Positions 51,136 through 58,739 of a DNA stretch of 64,000 nt are shown here, in pieces; within the stretch, counting starts at the first letter, position 1; the number at the start of each line of letters is the position of its first letter. Location: positions 186,001 through 250,000 of the forward strand of contig NZ_FPAS01000006.1 of assembly GCF_900116425.1 (NCBI RefSeq), in the 5' to 3' direction. Origin of the DNA: Lishizhenia tianjinensis (GTDB lineage Bacteria; Bacteroidota; Bacteroidia; Flavobacteriales_D; Crocinitomicaceae). Under the pieces are notes generated by a model. That model saw nothing but the letters and a program-made list of their open reading frames with translations. It searched no databases and was not told the origin of the DNA. Position numbers and translations under genes: made by a program.

Positions 51136-51166
51136 AAAAAGCGCTAACATCTCCATGTTAACGCTA
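51134..51166 (-). terminator. Hairpin after gldA with its T run on the minus side
   Basis: AGCGCTAACAT/ATGTTAACGCT with one mismatch. The seven A lie on its left, so it would end minus-strand transcripts of the ssb genes rather than gldA mRNA. Confidence 0.55.
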
Positions 51167-51260
51167 TACTAAAAATAAACTCATGATTACAACTGGTCTC
51201 CACCAATTGTCTTCACGACTAACCAAACGGTGTTATTTTTAATAGCGTTGGAAAAAAGTC

Positions 51261-51297
51261 AAAAAAAAACCAGAAGAACACCTTCTGGTTTTTTTTC
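51261..51297. terminator. Bidirectional terminator between gldA and the ssb genes
   Basis: Hairpin AACCAGAAG/CTTCTGGTT with a five-base loop, flanked by A9 on the left and T8 on the right, in the middle of the convergent region. Confidence 0.9.
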
Positions 51298-51316
51298 GGT
51301 TGATTAGAAATGAGAT

Positions 51317-51643
51317 TTAGATAATAGTAAGATCACTTGCTTCAACTGCAATAATGGTCTGTCGCAATCCTTTTTTGTTCTTATAAAAGCGAGAAACCAT
51401 CCTTCCTTGTACGCCCAAAGGTCTACTCTTATACCCAAGCTCTTGGATCAATCTTGCCAATCTTCCCGTTGCAACGATATTGTGCCAATTACTCATTCTC
51501 ATCGTCTTCCCTTCTTCGTCTAAGTAAGGTTCATTCGTTCGCAAACTAAAAGTTGCTTTAATCGTTCCGTTTTCTTCCGAAAATCGAGGTTCATTCGAAA
51601 TCTGTCCAATCAGATTCACGTGGTTGATGTTTAGGATTTCCAT
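51317..51643 (-). CDS. Short single-stranded DNA-binding protein, second copy
   Basis: A 108-residue OB-fold protein of the SSB family: NHVNLIGQISNEPRF, FSLRTNEPYLDEEGKTMRMSNWHNIVATGRLARLIQEL and VQGRMVSRFYKNKKGLRQTIIAVEA are the usual SSB strands. It ends at the last OB strand and lacks the acidic tail that real housekeeping SSB uses to recruit partners. It lies five bases after the stop of the paralogue at 51649 and differs strongly from it. It probably binds single-stranded DNA but its role is unknown. Confidence 0.88.
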   Translation of the reverse strand: MEILNINHVNLIGQISNEPRFSEENGTIKATFSLRTNEPYLDEEGKTMRMSNWHNIVATGRLARLIQELGYKSRPLGVQGRMVSRFYKNKKGLRQTIIAVEASDLTII

Positions 51644-51648
51644 TTTCT

Positions 51649-52008
51649 TTAGTTTTTAGAAGTTTGGTTTTCTTTATTCTCTTTGATCAATACAAAGTTT
51701 TGCATCTCAATTTGTGTGGTGTAGTGTTTCTCACCATTCTTATCGACGTAATCATTGTTTACCAATTTACCGTCAAGAATAATCTCTACTCCTTTGGATA
51801 ACTTCCCTTCAATTGAAGAAGCGGAGTTTCCCCAGGCAACTATCTTATGCCACGATGTATTCTTTACCCATTCACCATTTTTATCGCGGTAGCTCTCGTT
51901 AATTGCAAGGGTAAACTTTGCCATTTTTCTTCCTGCTTTGAATTCTCTTAATTCTGGATCAATTCCTAATCGTCCGATTAATTGTACGTTGTTTCTTAAA
52001 TTGTTCAT
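51649..52008 (-). CDS. Short single-stranded DNA-binding protein, first copy
   Basis: A 119-residue SSB-family protein: NVQLIGRLGIDPELREF, FTLAINESYRDKNGEWVKNTSWHKIVAWGNSA and IILDGKLVNNDYVDKNGEKHYTTQIEMQ, closer to housekeeping SSB than its neighbour. The tail is Lys/Asn/Glu-rich (KENKENQTSKN) with no DDDIPF-type end. The gene starts the two-gene operon. A housekeeping ssb probably exists elsewhere in the genome; this pair may serve recombination, natural transformation or repair. Confidence 0.92.
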   Translation of the reverse strand: MNNLRNNVQLIGRLGIDPELREFKAGRKMAKFTLAINESYRDKNGEWVKNTSWHKIVAWGNSASSIEGKLSKGVEIILDGKLVNNDYVDKNGEKHYTTQIEMQNFVLIKENKENQTSKN

Positions 52009-52297
52009 GATTGAAAAGTTTTAATTAAATAATCTGTTAAGTTTTTGTCTAGCGTTGATCCTTCAATCACATCGACACTGCAAAGATTTATAGCTTTCTA
52101 GTCTGCTTTCGGTTATTAAGCATTTGTAGTCGATTATTAGTCGTTTGTAAGCGAGTAAATACGGATATAAGCAGGAAATACGATGAAAAGAATAAATTCA
52201 AATTCCAATAAAAAAAACAGCTCAATTTCTTTCTCTCGCCTTCTCCCCTCTGCTTTAATATTTCTATTTTTGGACTTCACGCTTTTTTTGCCCTAGT

Positions 52298-54286
52298 ATG
52301 ACAAAGATTCAATTAACTCTAACTTTTATTCTCGTATTTATAAGCTCAACTTGGGCATGTCAAAAGGACAGCATACCCCGTAAAACGTCTCGTTCTATTC
52401 CGGCTTTAACGCAATATCTCACGGCAGATAAAACCGGGGAGCTAGAAAAAGTAGAGGCTGTCTACAACTGGATTACTCACAACATCGCTTACGATTATGA
52501 CAAATTGGAAAGTGGTAAAATGTTGGTGGGAGTTGATCCTACGAAAATTCTGAAGTCGCGCAAAGCAATATGTTCTGGTTATGTAGAACTCATGCGCGCT
52601 ATGTTAGCAGAAATTGATATTAAAAGCGAAACCGTATCGGGTTATATTAAAGACTCTCATTGGCAAGTTGGCGACACCTTATTTGAAGAATCACATGCTT
52701 GGATTTCATTTAGAATTAAAGGGGAATGGTACCTTGCAGATCCAACTTGGGATGCCGGTTACATAGGACGAATTCCCAAAAAAGACTTTAGAGAAAGACG
52801 CTACCTTCAGCATCAATTTAAATCAGAACAAAGAGAAACAAGAGTATTAGCAAGAAGAGAAGAGCGCAAAGAAAAAAGATATGCGGCTTGGGAAGAAAAA
52901 GAGGAATACACCAATAAAACGGGCTTTGTTTATGCGCCTTCCAAAGATTATTTCATGGTTCATCCGGATACATTTTTGCTTTCTCATTTACCCACCTACC
53001 CCATCTGGCAATTGCGCAACCATCCCATTTCTCTCTTAGAGTTTACGCAAAGTGAAACTACACTCAAGAAAATTATCGCTCAAAAAAATGAGCAATTCGC
53101 CTACAAATCATCTGCTAATAACGCCTTTATCCGAGAGAACTTTTTGGATCAATTAATCATAGTTGGAGATGAAGGTCAACCCTTTAATATATACAACCCA
53201 GGCATTAAAATGCTGAATTATTTCAATTACCTCAACCTCATCACCAGAAATGATTTGCAACGCGTAGCACGTGGATCTGTATATTCAATTACTCCTTCTA
53301 AATATCCTGATTTATTAGCAAAAACGGATACAGTAAGCGAGTATCTTAAGGCCTATAAAAAATTCGAAAAGGCTTACTATAAAAAGAATAAAACCATAGA
53401 CAAAGAGGAATATAAAATTGCTCAATCTAACAACAAAGATCTTTTTAAAAACACAGAAAAGCTTCTTGAAAAACATGAAAGCTTTATCGATGACATAAAG
53501 GAAAACAGCACTAAAATTGAAGACCTCAATGAAAAATACACTGAGCTTATCAACAAGATAGCGCAATCTTATCCTAAGGCAATTAATTATGAACCTGTAG
53601 CAAGTTTTGATACGACCATAGTGGCCCATTGGATGGACTCGATATCAGAGTTGAGATCTAAAATGGACGCGCGCATGGATGAATTGAACAATAACCGTAA
53701 AAACACCTGTGTTAAACGCTATATCTATAGTCTAAGCTACAGCAATAAAGTTTTACTGGTTAACCAAAGTTTAATCCCCTACAACAACTATTCAACAAGT
53801 GCAACCATCAATGAACTAGATAGCATAGCAATAGCAGAAACTGGCTTTTTACTAGACCTCATTAACGACAGTATAGATGAGGAATTAATAGATAGAGAAA
53901 TCTATGGCTACATCAAGTCCATGGAAATGATTACAAAAAAAGCCAAACTTGAATTTAGAGAGCTCAAAGCACAAAGTAAAATCGATTACCCCTTCCGTTA
54001 TGAAATCTTCTTAAATGCTTTGTTATACGAAGAAATTCAAAGAGCTATTCGTTTTAACAACTCCTCTTTAAATTTCAATACCAACGTGGTAAAAGCACTT
54101 AAGAATTACAGCTATCTACCCAAAGAAATTCATCAAATGACAGATGAACAAGAAAATCTAAAAGAGGATAAGTTTAAGTTCAATTCAAACCTTACTGAAA
54201 AAGATCACGAAAGAACTGAGGATCTTATAAAGCACATAACAGCCAAAGTAAAAACTTGGGAAAAGAAGTACCAAACTGAAAAATAA
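52298..54286 (+). CDS. Secreted transglutaminase-like protein with a long helical C-terminus
   Basis: A 662-residue exported protein; the N-terminal signal ends near Cys21 but the site (TWAC) is a poor lipobox. Residues ~45-155 form a transglutaminase-like (Cys-His-Asp) fold: Cys92 in AICSGYVELM, His133 in SHAWISF, Asp148 in LADPTWDAG. About 500 residues follow, mainly charged helices with coiled-coil-like parts. Many such proteins are peptidases or isopeptide-forming enzymes; which one is unknown. It starts a compact operon with two small genes and menB: gaps are 2, 1 and 6 bases. Confidence 0.85.
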   Translation: MTKIQLTLTFILVFISSTWACQKDSIPRKTSRSIPALTQYLTADKTGELEKVEAVYNWITHNIAYDYDKLESGKMLVGVDPTKILKSRKAICSGYVELMRAMLAEIDIKSETVSGYIKDSHWQVGDTLFEESHAWISFRIKGEWYLADPTWDAGYIGRIPKKDFRERRYLQHQFKSEQRETRVLARREERKEKRYAAWEEKEEYTNKTGFVYAPSKDYFMVHPDTFLLSHLPTYPIWQLRNHPISLLEFTQSETTLKKIIAQKNEQFAYKSSANNAFIRENFLDQLIIVGDEGQPFNIYNPGIKMLNYFNYLNLITRNDLQRVARGSVYSITPSKYPDLLAKTDTVSEYLKAYKKFEKAYYKKNKTIDKEEYKIAQSNNKDLFKNTEKLLEKHESFIDDIKENSTKIEDLNEKYTELINKIAQSYPKAINYEPVASFDTTIVAHWMDSISELRSKMDARMDELNNNRKNTCVKRYIYSLSYSNKVLLVNQSLIPYNNYSTSATINELDSIAIAETGFLLDLINDSIDEELIDREIYGYIKSMEMITKKAKLEFRELKAQSKIDYPFRYEIFLNALLYEEIQRAIRFNNSSLNFNTNVVKALKNYSYLPKEIHQMTDEQENLKEDKFKFNSNLTEKDHERTEDLIKHITAKVKTWEKKYQTEK

Positions 54287-54288
54287 AC

Positions 54289-54852
54289 ATGATAGCGGAA
54301 GACCAGCAATACAACAATGTCGATTTTAGAAATAAAGCATTCGACGCTAACGAATACGACAACTGTACATTTACCAACTGTAACCTCTCTGAGGTAAATC
54401 TTTCGAATATAGATTTTTTAGATTGTGACTTCATAGATTGTGACCTGAGCAATGCCATAATTGGAAATACAGCTTTTAAAAACGTACGTTTCAACAATTG
54501 CAAAATGCTCGGACTCCAATTCGAATACGCCAATCCTTTTTTACTGCAGTTGTCTTTTAAAAATTGCAAGTTAGACTTCTCCAATTTTCAAGAACTCAAA
54601 ATCCCTTCTTGTTTTTTCATAGATTCATCGCTTCAAGGGGTAGAATTCACAGGAGCAAAACTAGAAAAAGCCAATTTCTCAGGATCAAATTTAGACGGAG
54701 CAGTGTTTATGAATACTACTCTAAACAGGGCGGATTTTTCACGCGCCTACAATTTCACCATACATCCAGAAAGAAACAAATTAAATCACGCTATATTTGC
54801 CAACGAAGGTTTGAGCGGATTAGTAGCTCACCTCAAAATAAAAATCAAATAG
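54289..54852 (+). CDS. Pentapeptide repeat protein, McbG/Qnr-like
   Basis: A 187-residue right-handed beta-helix protein. The repeats follow A(D/N)LxX with many Asn-Cys and Asp-Cys positions (FTNCNLSEVNLSNIDFLDCDFIDCDLS; KLEKANFSGSNLDGAVF). The order (N-terminal F(R)NKAF, middle FKNCKLDFSNFQ, C-terminal HPERNKLNHAIF) is close to McbG, the microcin B17 immunity protein, and to the Qnr group, which mimic DNA and bind gyrase. No other microcin or resistance gene is near. It sits between the transglutaminase and a small membrane-protein gene in a tight operon. Gyrase binding is an inference from family resemblance. Confidence 0.85.
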   Translation: MIAEDQQYNNVDFRNKAFDANEYDNCTFTNCNLSEVNLSNIDFLDCDFIDCDLSNAIIGNTAFKNVRFNNCKMLGLQFEYANPFLLQLSFKNCKLDFSNFQELKIPSCFFIDSSLQGVEFTGAKLEKANFSGSNLDGAVFMNTTLNRADFSRAYNFTIHPERNKLNHAIFANEGLSGLVAHLKIKIK

Positions 54853-54853
54853 A

Positions 54854-55045
54854 ATGGCAGCAAACCCAAATAAATATAGACCCTACATTTACCTTATTGC
54901 AGGGGTATTGTTAACGATAATGGTTATCATCCGTGTAATGGACAAAGAAGCAGAATTAGACGCTTTTGATTACATGCAAATGGTGGTTGGACCATTGGCA
55001 ACAGTATTGGGTATTGTAATGTTAAAGAAGAGCAAAGAAAACTAG
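54854..55045 (+). CDS. Small two-helix membrane protein
   Basis: A 63-residue protein with two hydrophobic segments (about residues 11-27 and 41-55) joined by an acidic loop (KEAELDAFDY). The C-terminus is basic (LKKSKEN). It has no recognised family. It starts one base after the pentapeptide gene and ends six bases before menB, so it belongs to that operon; its small size makes a functional guess unwise. Confidence 0.7.
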   Translation: MAANPNKYRPYIYLIAGVLLTIMVIIRVMDKEAELDAFDYMQMVVGPLATVLGIVMLKKSKEN

Positions 55046-55051
55046 AAGATT

Positions 55052-55894
55052 ATGTCAGAAATTAATTGGAAAACCGTTAAGGAATACGATGACATCACCT
55101 ACAAAAAATGCAACGGTGTGGCACGTATCGCTTTTAATAGACCAAACGTACGTAATGCGTTTAGACCAAAAACGACGAGCGAGTTATTAGACGCTTTTAG
55201 AGATGCACACGAAGATACTTCTATAGGAGTAGTTTTACTTTCTTCAGAAGGTCCATCTACCAAAGATGGAAAATACTCTTTCTGTTCAGGTGGAGATCAA
55301 GCAGCACGTGGTCACCAAGGTTATGTTGGTGAAGACGGTTACCATAGATTAAACATTTTGGAGGTACAACGTTTAATTCGTTTCATGCCAAAAGCAGTTA
55401 TCGCTGTAGTAAATGGTTGGGCAGTTGGTGGTGGTCACTCACTACACGTAGTTTGTGATTTAACTTTGGCTTCAAAAGAACATGCTATTTTCAAGCAAAC
55501 AGATGCCGATGTAACTTCTTTCGATGGTGGTTATGGTTCTGCGTATTTGGCGAAAATGGTGGGACAAAAGAAAGCGAGAGAAATCTTCTTCTTGGGTCGC
55601 AACTACTCTGCTCAAGAGGCTTTCGAAATGGGCATGGTTAACGCCGTTATTCCACACGATGAATTAGAAGATACAGCTTACCAATGGGCGCAAGAAATCT
55701 TGGACAAATCTCCAACTTCTATCAAAATGTTGAAGTTCGCCATGAACTTAACAGATGATGGAATGGTAGGACAACAAGTTTTCGCCGGAGAAGCTACACG
55801 TTTGGCCTACATGACAGAAGAAGCCAAAGAAGGTAGAGACGCATTCTTAGAAAAGCGTAAACCAGATTTCAGAAAAATTAAATGGATTCCTTAA
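55052..55894 (+). CDS. menB: 1,4-dihydroxy-2-naphthoyl-CoA synthase
   Basis: Converts o-succinylbenzoyl-CoA to 1,4-dihydroxy-2-naphthoyl-CoA in menaquinone synthesis. Its 280 residues match MenB of the crotonase family. Signatures: ARIAFNRPNVRNAFRPKT, the oxyanion-hole SFCSGGDQAARG, GWAVGGGHSLHVVCDLTLAS, SFDGGYGSAYLAKMVGQKKAREIFFLGR (MenB-specific) and the C-terminal RKPDFRKIKWIP. No other men gene is near, so it sits apart from the pathway cluster, downstream of a transglutaminase/pentapeptide group. Confidence 0.96.
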   Translation: MSEINWKTVKEYDDITYKKCNGVARIAFNRPNVRNAFRPKTTSELLDAFRDAHEDTSIGVVLLSSEGPSTKDGKYSFCSGGDQAARGHQGYVGEDGYHRLNILEVQRLIRFMPKAVIAVVNGWAVGGGHSLHVVCDLTLASKEHAIFKQTDADVTSFDGGYGSAYLAKMVGQKKAREIFFLGRNYSAQEAFEMGMVNAVIPHDELEDTAYQWAQEILDKSPTSIKMLKFAMNLTDDGMVGQQVFAGEATRLAYMTEEAKEGRDAFLEKRKPDFRKIKWIP

Positions 55895-55918
55895 GAAGGA
55901 ATATTAAATAATCTTACA

Positions 55919-55947
55919 AATCCTCAAGTACCCGCTTGGGGATTTTT
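55919..55947 (+). terminator. Terminator of menB
   Basis: AATCCTCAAG pairs with CTTGGGGATT (G-T pairs allowed), followed by six T. Confidence 0.85.
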
Positions 55948-55949
55948 TG

Positions 55950-56217
55950 TTGAAATAAATTTCCAATCTCAAATCACCAATTTCAAATTTAATTGGGCTG
56001 CCTTAACGGGCTAATGCTCTTACTCCTCACTCCAAAAAGTTTTCAAGTAAAGGTCTAGGCTAAGCTTCTAAAGTCGCTTTCCCTCCCCCAACTTTCAATA
56101 CTTTTCGTCCCTTCAGGGTAACCGCGTATATCCCTAGCAGAAAGTTTAAACTATAAATATTCTCCAATTTTAAGTCAAAATAGATGGGGGGCTATACACT
56201 AAACATTATGCCATGAT
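55950..56217. other. Intergenic region, no gene recognised
   Basis: A 270-base AT-rich spacer between menB and the convergent small gene. It holds a short low-complexity stretch (AATTTCAAATTTAATT type) and no reading frame, hairpin with T run or RNA gene that I can recognise. Confidence 0.6.
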
Positions 56218-56469
56218 TTATCTGCTCAATCCTTGTTCCCTCACAAATTCATTGAACATAAGCTGTTCATACTTTCTTTCTTCATCTAAATTCTCTAGTT
56301 TTTTATCAGACATCCCAATAGGCGAATAAAAACTCCATTTCCAATGCGGTCGGTGTTTTATAAACAAATGTTTTTCGCCAAATTCATCATGGGTATACAC
56401 ACCAAAAAATAAACGAATGAGAACAAAACCCAGGTATGCAACTACTCCTAAAACTTGCAATCTTTTCAT
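56218..56469 (-). CDS. Small membrane-anchored protein, unknown
   Basis: An 83-residue protein with one N-terminal hydrophobic segment (residues 5-25, MKRLQVLGVVAYLGFVLIRLFFG), then a polar tail with basic and acidic residues and an EKLENLDEERKYEQLMF helix. I chose the ATG at 56469; the frame opens three codons earlier with a TTG. It ends the cluster that begins with the gene at 56486, 16 bases upstream. No family recognised. Confidence 0.55.
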   Translation of the reverse strand: MKRLQVLGVVAYLGFVLIRLFFGVYTHDEFGEKHLFIKHRPHWKWSFYSPIGMSDKKLENLDEERKYEQLMFNEFVREQGLSR

Positions 56470-56485
56470 GAAACCCAATTATTAA

Positions 56486-56995
56486 TCAATCCAAAATAAA
56501 CAAACCTGAACGCTCTGCTTCTTGTTTCAATAATTCTAATTGCTTTTCGGCTAAAAAATAAAGCTGACTCGTCCAATCCCATCCTTCCCGATACACTAGT
56601 CCCAAATCAAGAAAAACAAGACCAAATCTCTTCCCTGTAAGAGATGACATTTCATCAAACTTACACTTTTTCACAATCTCACTCCGATTCTCTAATTTGT
56701 AACAATGCAAGCGTTCATGTCTTTTATACCTCCACGCATAAACTTCAGATTGTTCACTTAACGTCTTAATAAAAGCCTTAAACTTATTTCTACGATGATC
56801 TAATTCTCCTTTGTTATTGTCAACATAAATCATAGGAATACATTCCTCAGCTGTTAACCAATGATCAAATACACTTACGCTTACTTTACGATAAATTCCT
56901 TTATCTATCAGCGTTTCATCATCTTTCAATAATTCCTTTAAATCAGGAAATTTCCTTTTAAAGGTCTTGACTTCTTTAGAGGTTAAGTTCTTCAT
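56486..56995 (-). CDS. Conserved-looking soluble protein of unknown function
   Basis: A 169-residue protein with no signal peptide. The N-terminal ~40 residues are rich in Lys and Leu; then aromatic-rich beta segments (SVFDHWLTAEECIPMIYVDNN; EVYAWRYKRHERLHCYKLEN; RFGLVFLDLGLVYREGWDWTSQLYFL) and a final Leu/Glu helix. The Trp/Tyr-rich middle is unusual, but no domain is recognised. It follows nadE on the same strand; the nadE terminator lies between them, so it may be transcribed by read-through or by its own promoter. Confidence 0.65.
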   Translation of the reverse strand: MKNLTSKEVKTFKRKFPDLKELLKDDETLIDKGIYRKVSVSVFDHWLTAEECIPMIYVDNNKGELDHRRNKFKAFIKTLSEQSEVYAWRYKRHERLHCYKLENRSEIVKKCKFDEMSSLTGKRFGLVFLDLGLVYREGWDWTSQLYFLAEKQLELLKQEAERSGLFILD

Positions 56996-57004
56996 ATTAC
57001 TAAA

Positions 57005-57035
57005 TTAAAAAAGGTTCCTACAACGAGGAACCTTT
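57005..57035 (-). terminator. nadE terminator overlapping its stop codon
   Basis: AAAGGTTCCT/AGGAACCTTT with a six-base loop; the stem includes the nadE stop codon at 57018-57020. On the minus strand six T follow. Confidence 0.85.
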
Positions 57036-57803
57036 AATATCTGTTGGTATTTCACATACCGGTATGGGTTTCATTTTGTGCAAATTGGCACGGTGGAATT
57101 TGTTGTATATCTCAAGGACTTCCAAATGCCTTTTGTCCAATTCAGATCCATCTCCTTCGTAGCCCATGGCCCATTCTAGTTCTGGATACGTGGCTCCAAT
57201 TTGGTCTTCGTCACTTCTTCCGTCTTCCCAAAGTCCGTCTGTTGGTTTGGCTTCTAAGATAGAATCAACAACACCAAGCTCTCTGGCAATATCAAACACT
57301 TCCGTTTTTAAAAGATCAGCAATAGGTGAAACATCTACACCCCCATCTCCATACTTGGTAAAGAAACCAACGCCAAAGTCTTCTACTTTGTTTCCGGTTC
57401 CGGCTACCAATAAACCATCTGCTTGTCCAAGGGCATAAAGTGTTGTCATACGCAACCTTGCTCTGGTATTGGCCATGGCTAAAAAGTTGTCTAACACATG
57501 TTGGGGCAAAGCTTTCTCTATGGCTTCAAAACTTTCTGTAAGTTCTATGTCTATACTCCTAACATTATCAAACTTGCTTTCCAAATCCTTGATGTGTTCC
57601 ATGGCTCTTGTGTACTCCGCCTTGGTTTGGCGTATGGGCATACTCACCAATAACACGTCTAATTCTGTTAAAGCACATAAGGTAGAAGTTAAAGCAGAGT
57701 CTATTCCCCCAGAAATCCCAACTATATATCCCTTCACTCCAGCTCCATTGGCATAGTCTTGCAACCAATGAACAATGTAATCTGCAACTTTCTGTTTATC
57801 CAA
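57018..57803 (-). CDS. nadE: NAD+ synthetase, ammonia-dependent type
   Basis: Makes NAD+ from deamido-NAD with ATP and ammonia. The 261 residues match the short, single-domain enzyme; the glutaminase domain of the long form is absent. The PP-loop is GISGGIDSALTS (residues ~27-38). YALGQADGLLVAGTGNKVEDFGVGFFTKYGDGGVD and AKPTDGLWEDGRSDEDQIGA are typical. The start is a TTG at 57803; a run of seven G lies 4-10 bases before it. The stop lies inside a terminator. It is downstream of a barrel gene and near gldB, an arrangement that recalls the nadE-gldB-gldC neighbourhood of Flavobacterium. Confidence 0.95.
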   Translation of the reverse strand: MDKQKVADYIVHWLQDYANGAGVKGYIVGISGGIDSALTSTLCALTELDVLLVSMPIRQTKAEYTRAMEHIKDLESKFDNVRSIDIELTESFEAIEKALPQHVLDNFLAMANTRARLRMTTLYALGQADGLLVAGTGNKVEDFGVGFFTKYGDGGVDVSPIADLLKTEVFDIARELGVVDSILEAKPTDGLWEDGRSDEDQIGATYPELEWAMGYEGDGSELDKRHLEVLEIYNKFHRANLHKMKPIPVCEIPTDIKGSSL

Positions 57804-57823
57804 AACTCCCCCCTTTTTCTTTA

Positions 57824-58696
57824 TTAAAATAAGATACTCACCTTCAACATCAACTGACGTTGCTTGGCATCAAAACTTCTAAAGCTTAATGAATTATCGT
57901 TATTCTGGTTGAACAATGATTTGTTTTTATCATCACTTCCAAAAACTGCATCACCTTTAAACATAGGTGTAAAGCCATGGTAGTATGCTACCTCACCAAC
58001 TAAACTTACATTTCCAGAAAACTTCCATTCTACACCGCCAGACAATCCTAAAGCCCCTTGGTAAAAGTTGATTTCATCCTGTGGCTCCATGTCATTCATC
58101 GTAGTAACATCCTCACCTGTTGGTACCAATTGGTTTTGAGGGTTTAACTCATAACGCATACCTGTATCGTTGGCTCTGTTTGAGATGATAAAACTGTTTC
58201 TCAATCCAGCTCTACCAAAATAACGTGTGTAACCGTAGTATTTTGTATGGAAAGTCAACATTGTTGGTATCGTTAAGAATATAGGTCTGTGCTGTCTCTC
58301 ATCCAACCTAAAAATTCCATCATAGGTAGTATTTAAATCTATCATTCCATCCTCACCTACAAAATTCTTTCTTTGGTAAATGGTTCTATCCTTATACATG
58401 TAAAACAAATCTTGTTCTCCATCTGTAGTGGTTGTGTTTACTGTATATCTGAACTGTTGAATATCGAAAATAATTCCTGTACTGAACCCAAGGTATTCGG
58501 CAAACATGTAATGTAAATTTACACCTATTCCAAAGTTGTTACCAACACCTGGTGAGCTGATAAGGTTGGTTTCTGATTGATTCATTAAGATTCCTTCGCT
58601 TAACGAAATACCGGCTTGTAATTTCTTTACTTCAGCTTCTTGTGACATAGCGCAAAATCCCAAGAATACGGCGGCAATAGTAAATATCTTTTTCAT
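57824..58696 (-). CDS. Outer membrane beta-barrel protein near gldB and nadE
   Basis: A 290-residue exported protein. Signal peptide MKKIFTIAAVFLGFCAMSQ. Mature strands repeat aromatic/Gly patterns (FGIGVNLHYMFAEYLGFSTGIIF; YTRYFGRAGLRNSFIIS; GVEWKFSGNVSLVGEVAYYHG) and end with the terminal strand QLMLKVSILF. It looks like the outer-membrane barrel domain shared by PorT-like proteins, but I cannot say it is PorT. It is followed after 20 bases by nadE and read divergently from gldB with 43 bases between. Confidence 0.8.
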   Translation of the reverse strand: MKKIFTIAAVFLGFCAMSQEAEVKKLQAGISLSEGILMNQSETNLISSPGVGNNFGIGVNLHYMFAEYLGFSTGIIFDIQQFRYTVNTTTTDGEQDLFYMYKDRTIYQRKNFVGEDGMIDLNTTYDGIFRLDERQHRPIFLTIPTMLTFHTKYYGYTRYFGRAGLRNSFIISNRANDTGMRYELNPQNQLVPTGEDVTTMNDMEPQDEINFYQGALGLSGGVEWKFSGNVSLVGEVAYYHGFTPMFKGDAVFGSDDKNKSLFNQNNDNSLSFRSFDAKQRQLMLKVSILF

Positions 58697-58739
58697 ACTT
58701 TTGACAAGTTAGTTATATGCAATTATAATCATAATTTTA

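Noticed and set aside
51134-51166. Hairpin considered as the gldA terminator
   Set aside because: The T run is on the wrong strand for gldA; the hairpin at 51261 is a better terminator for gldA.
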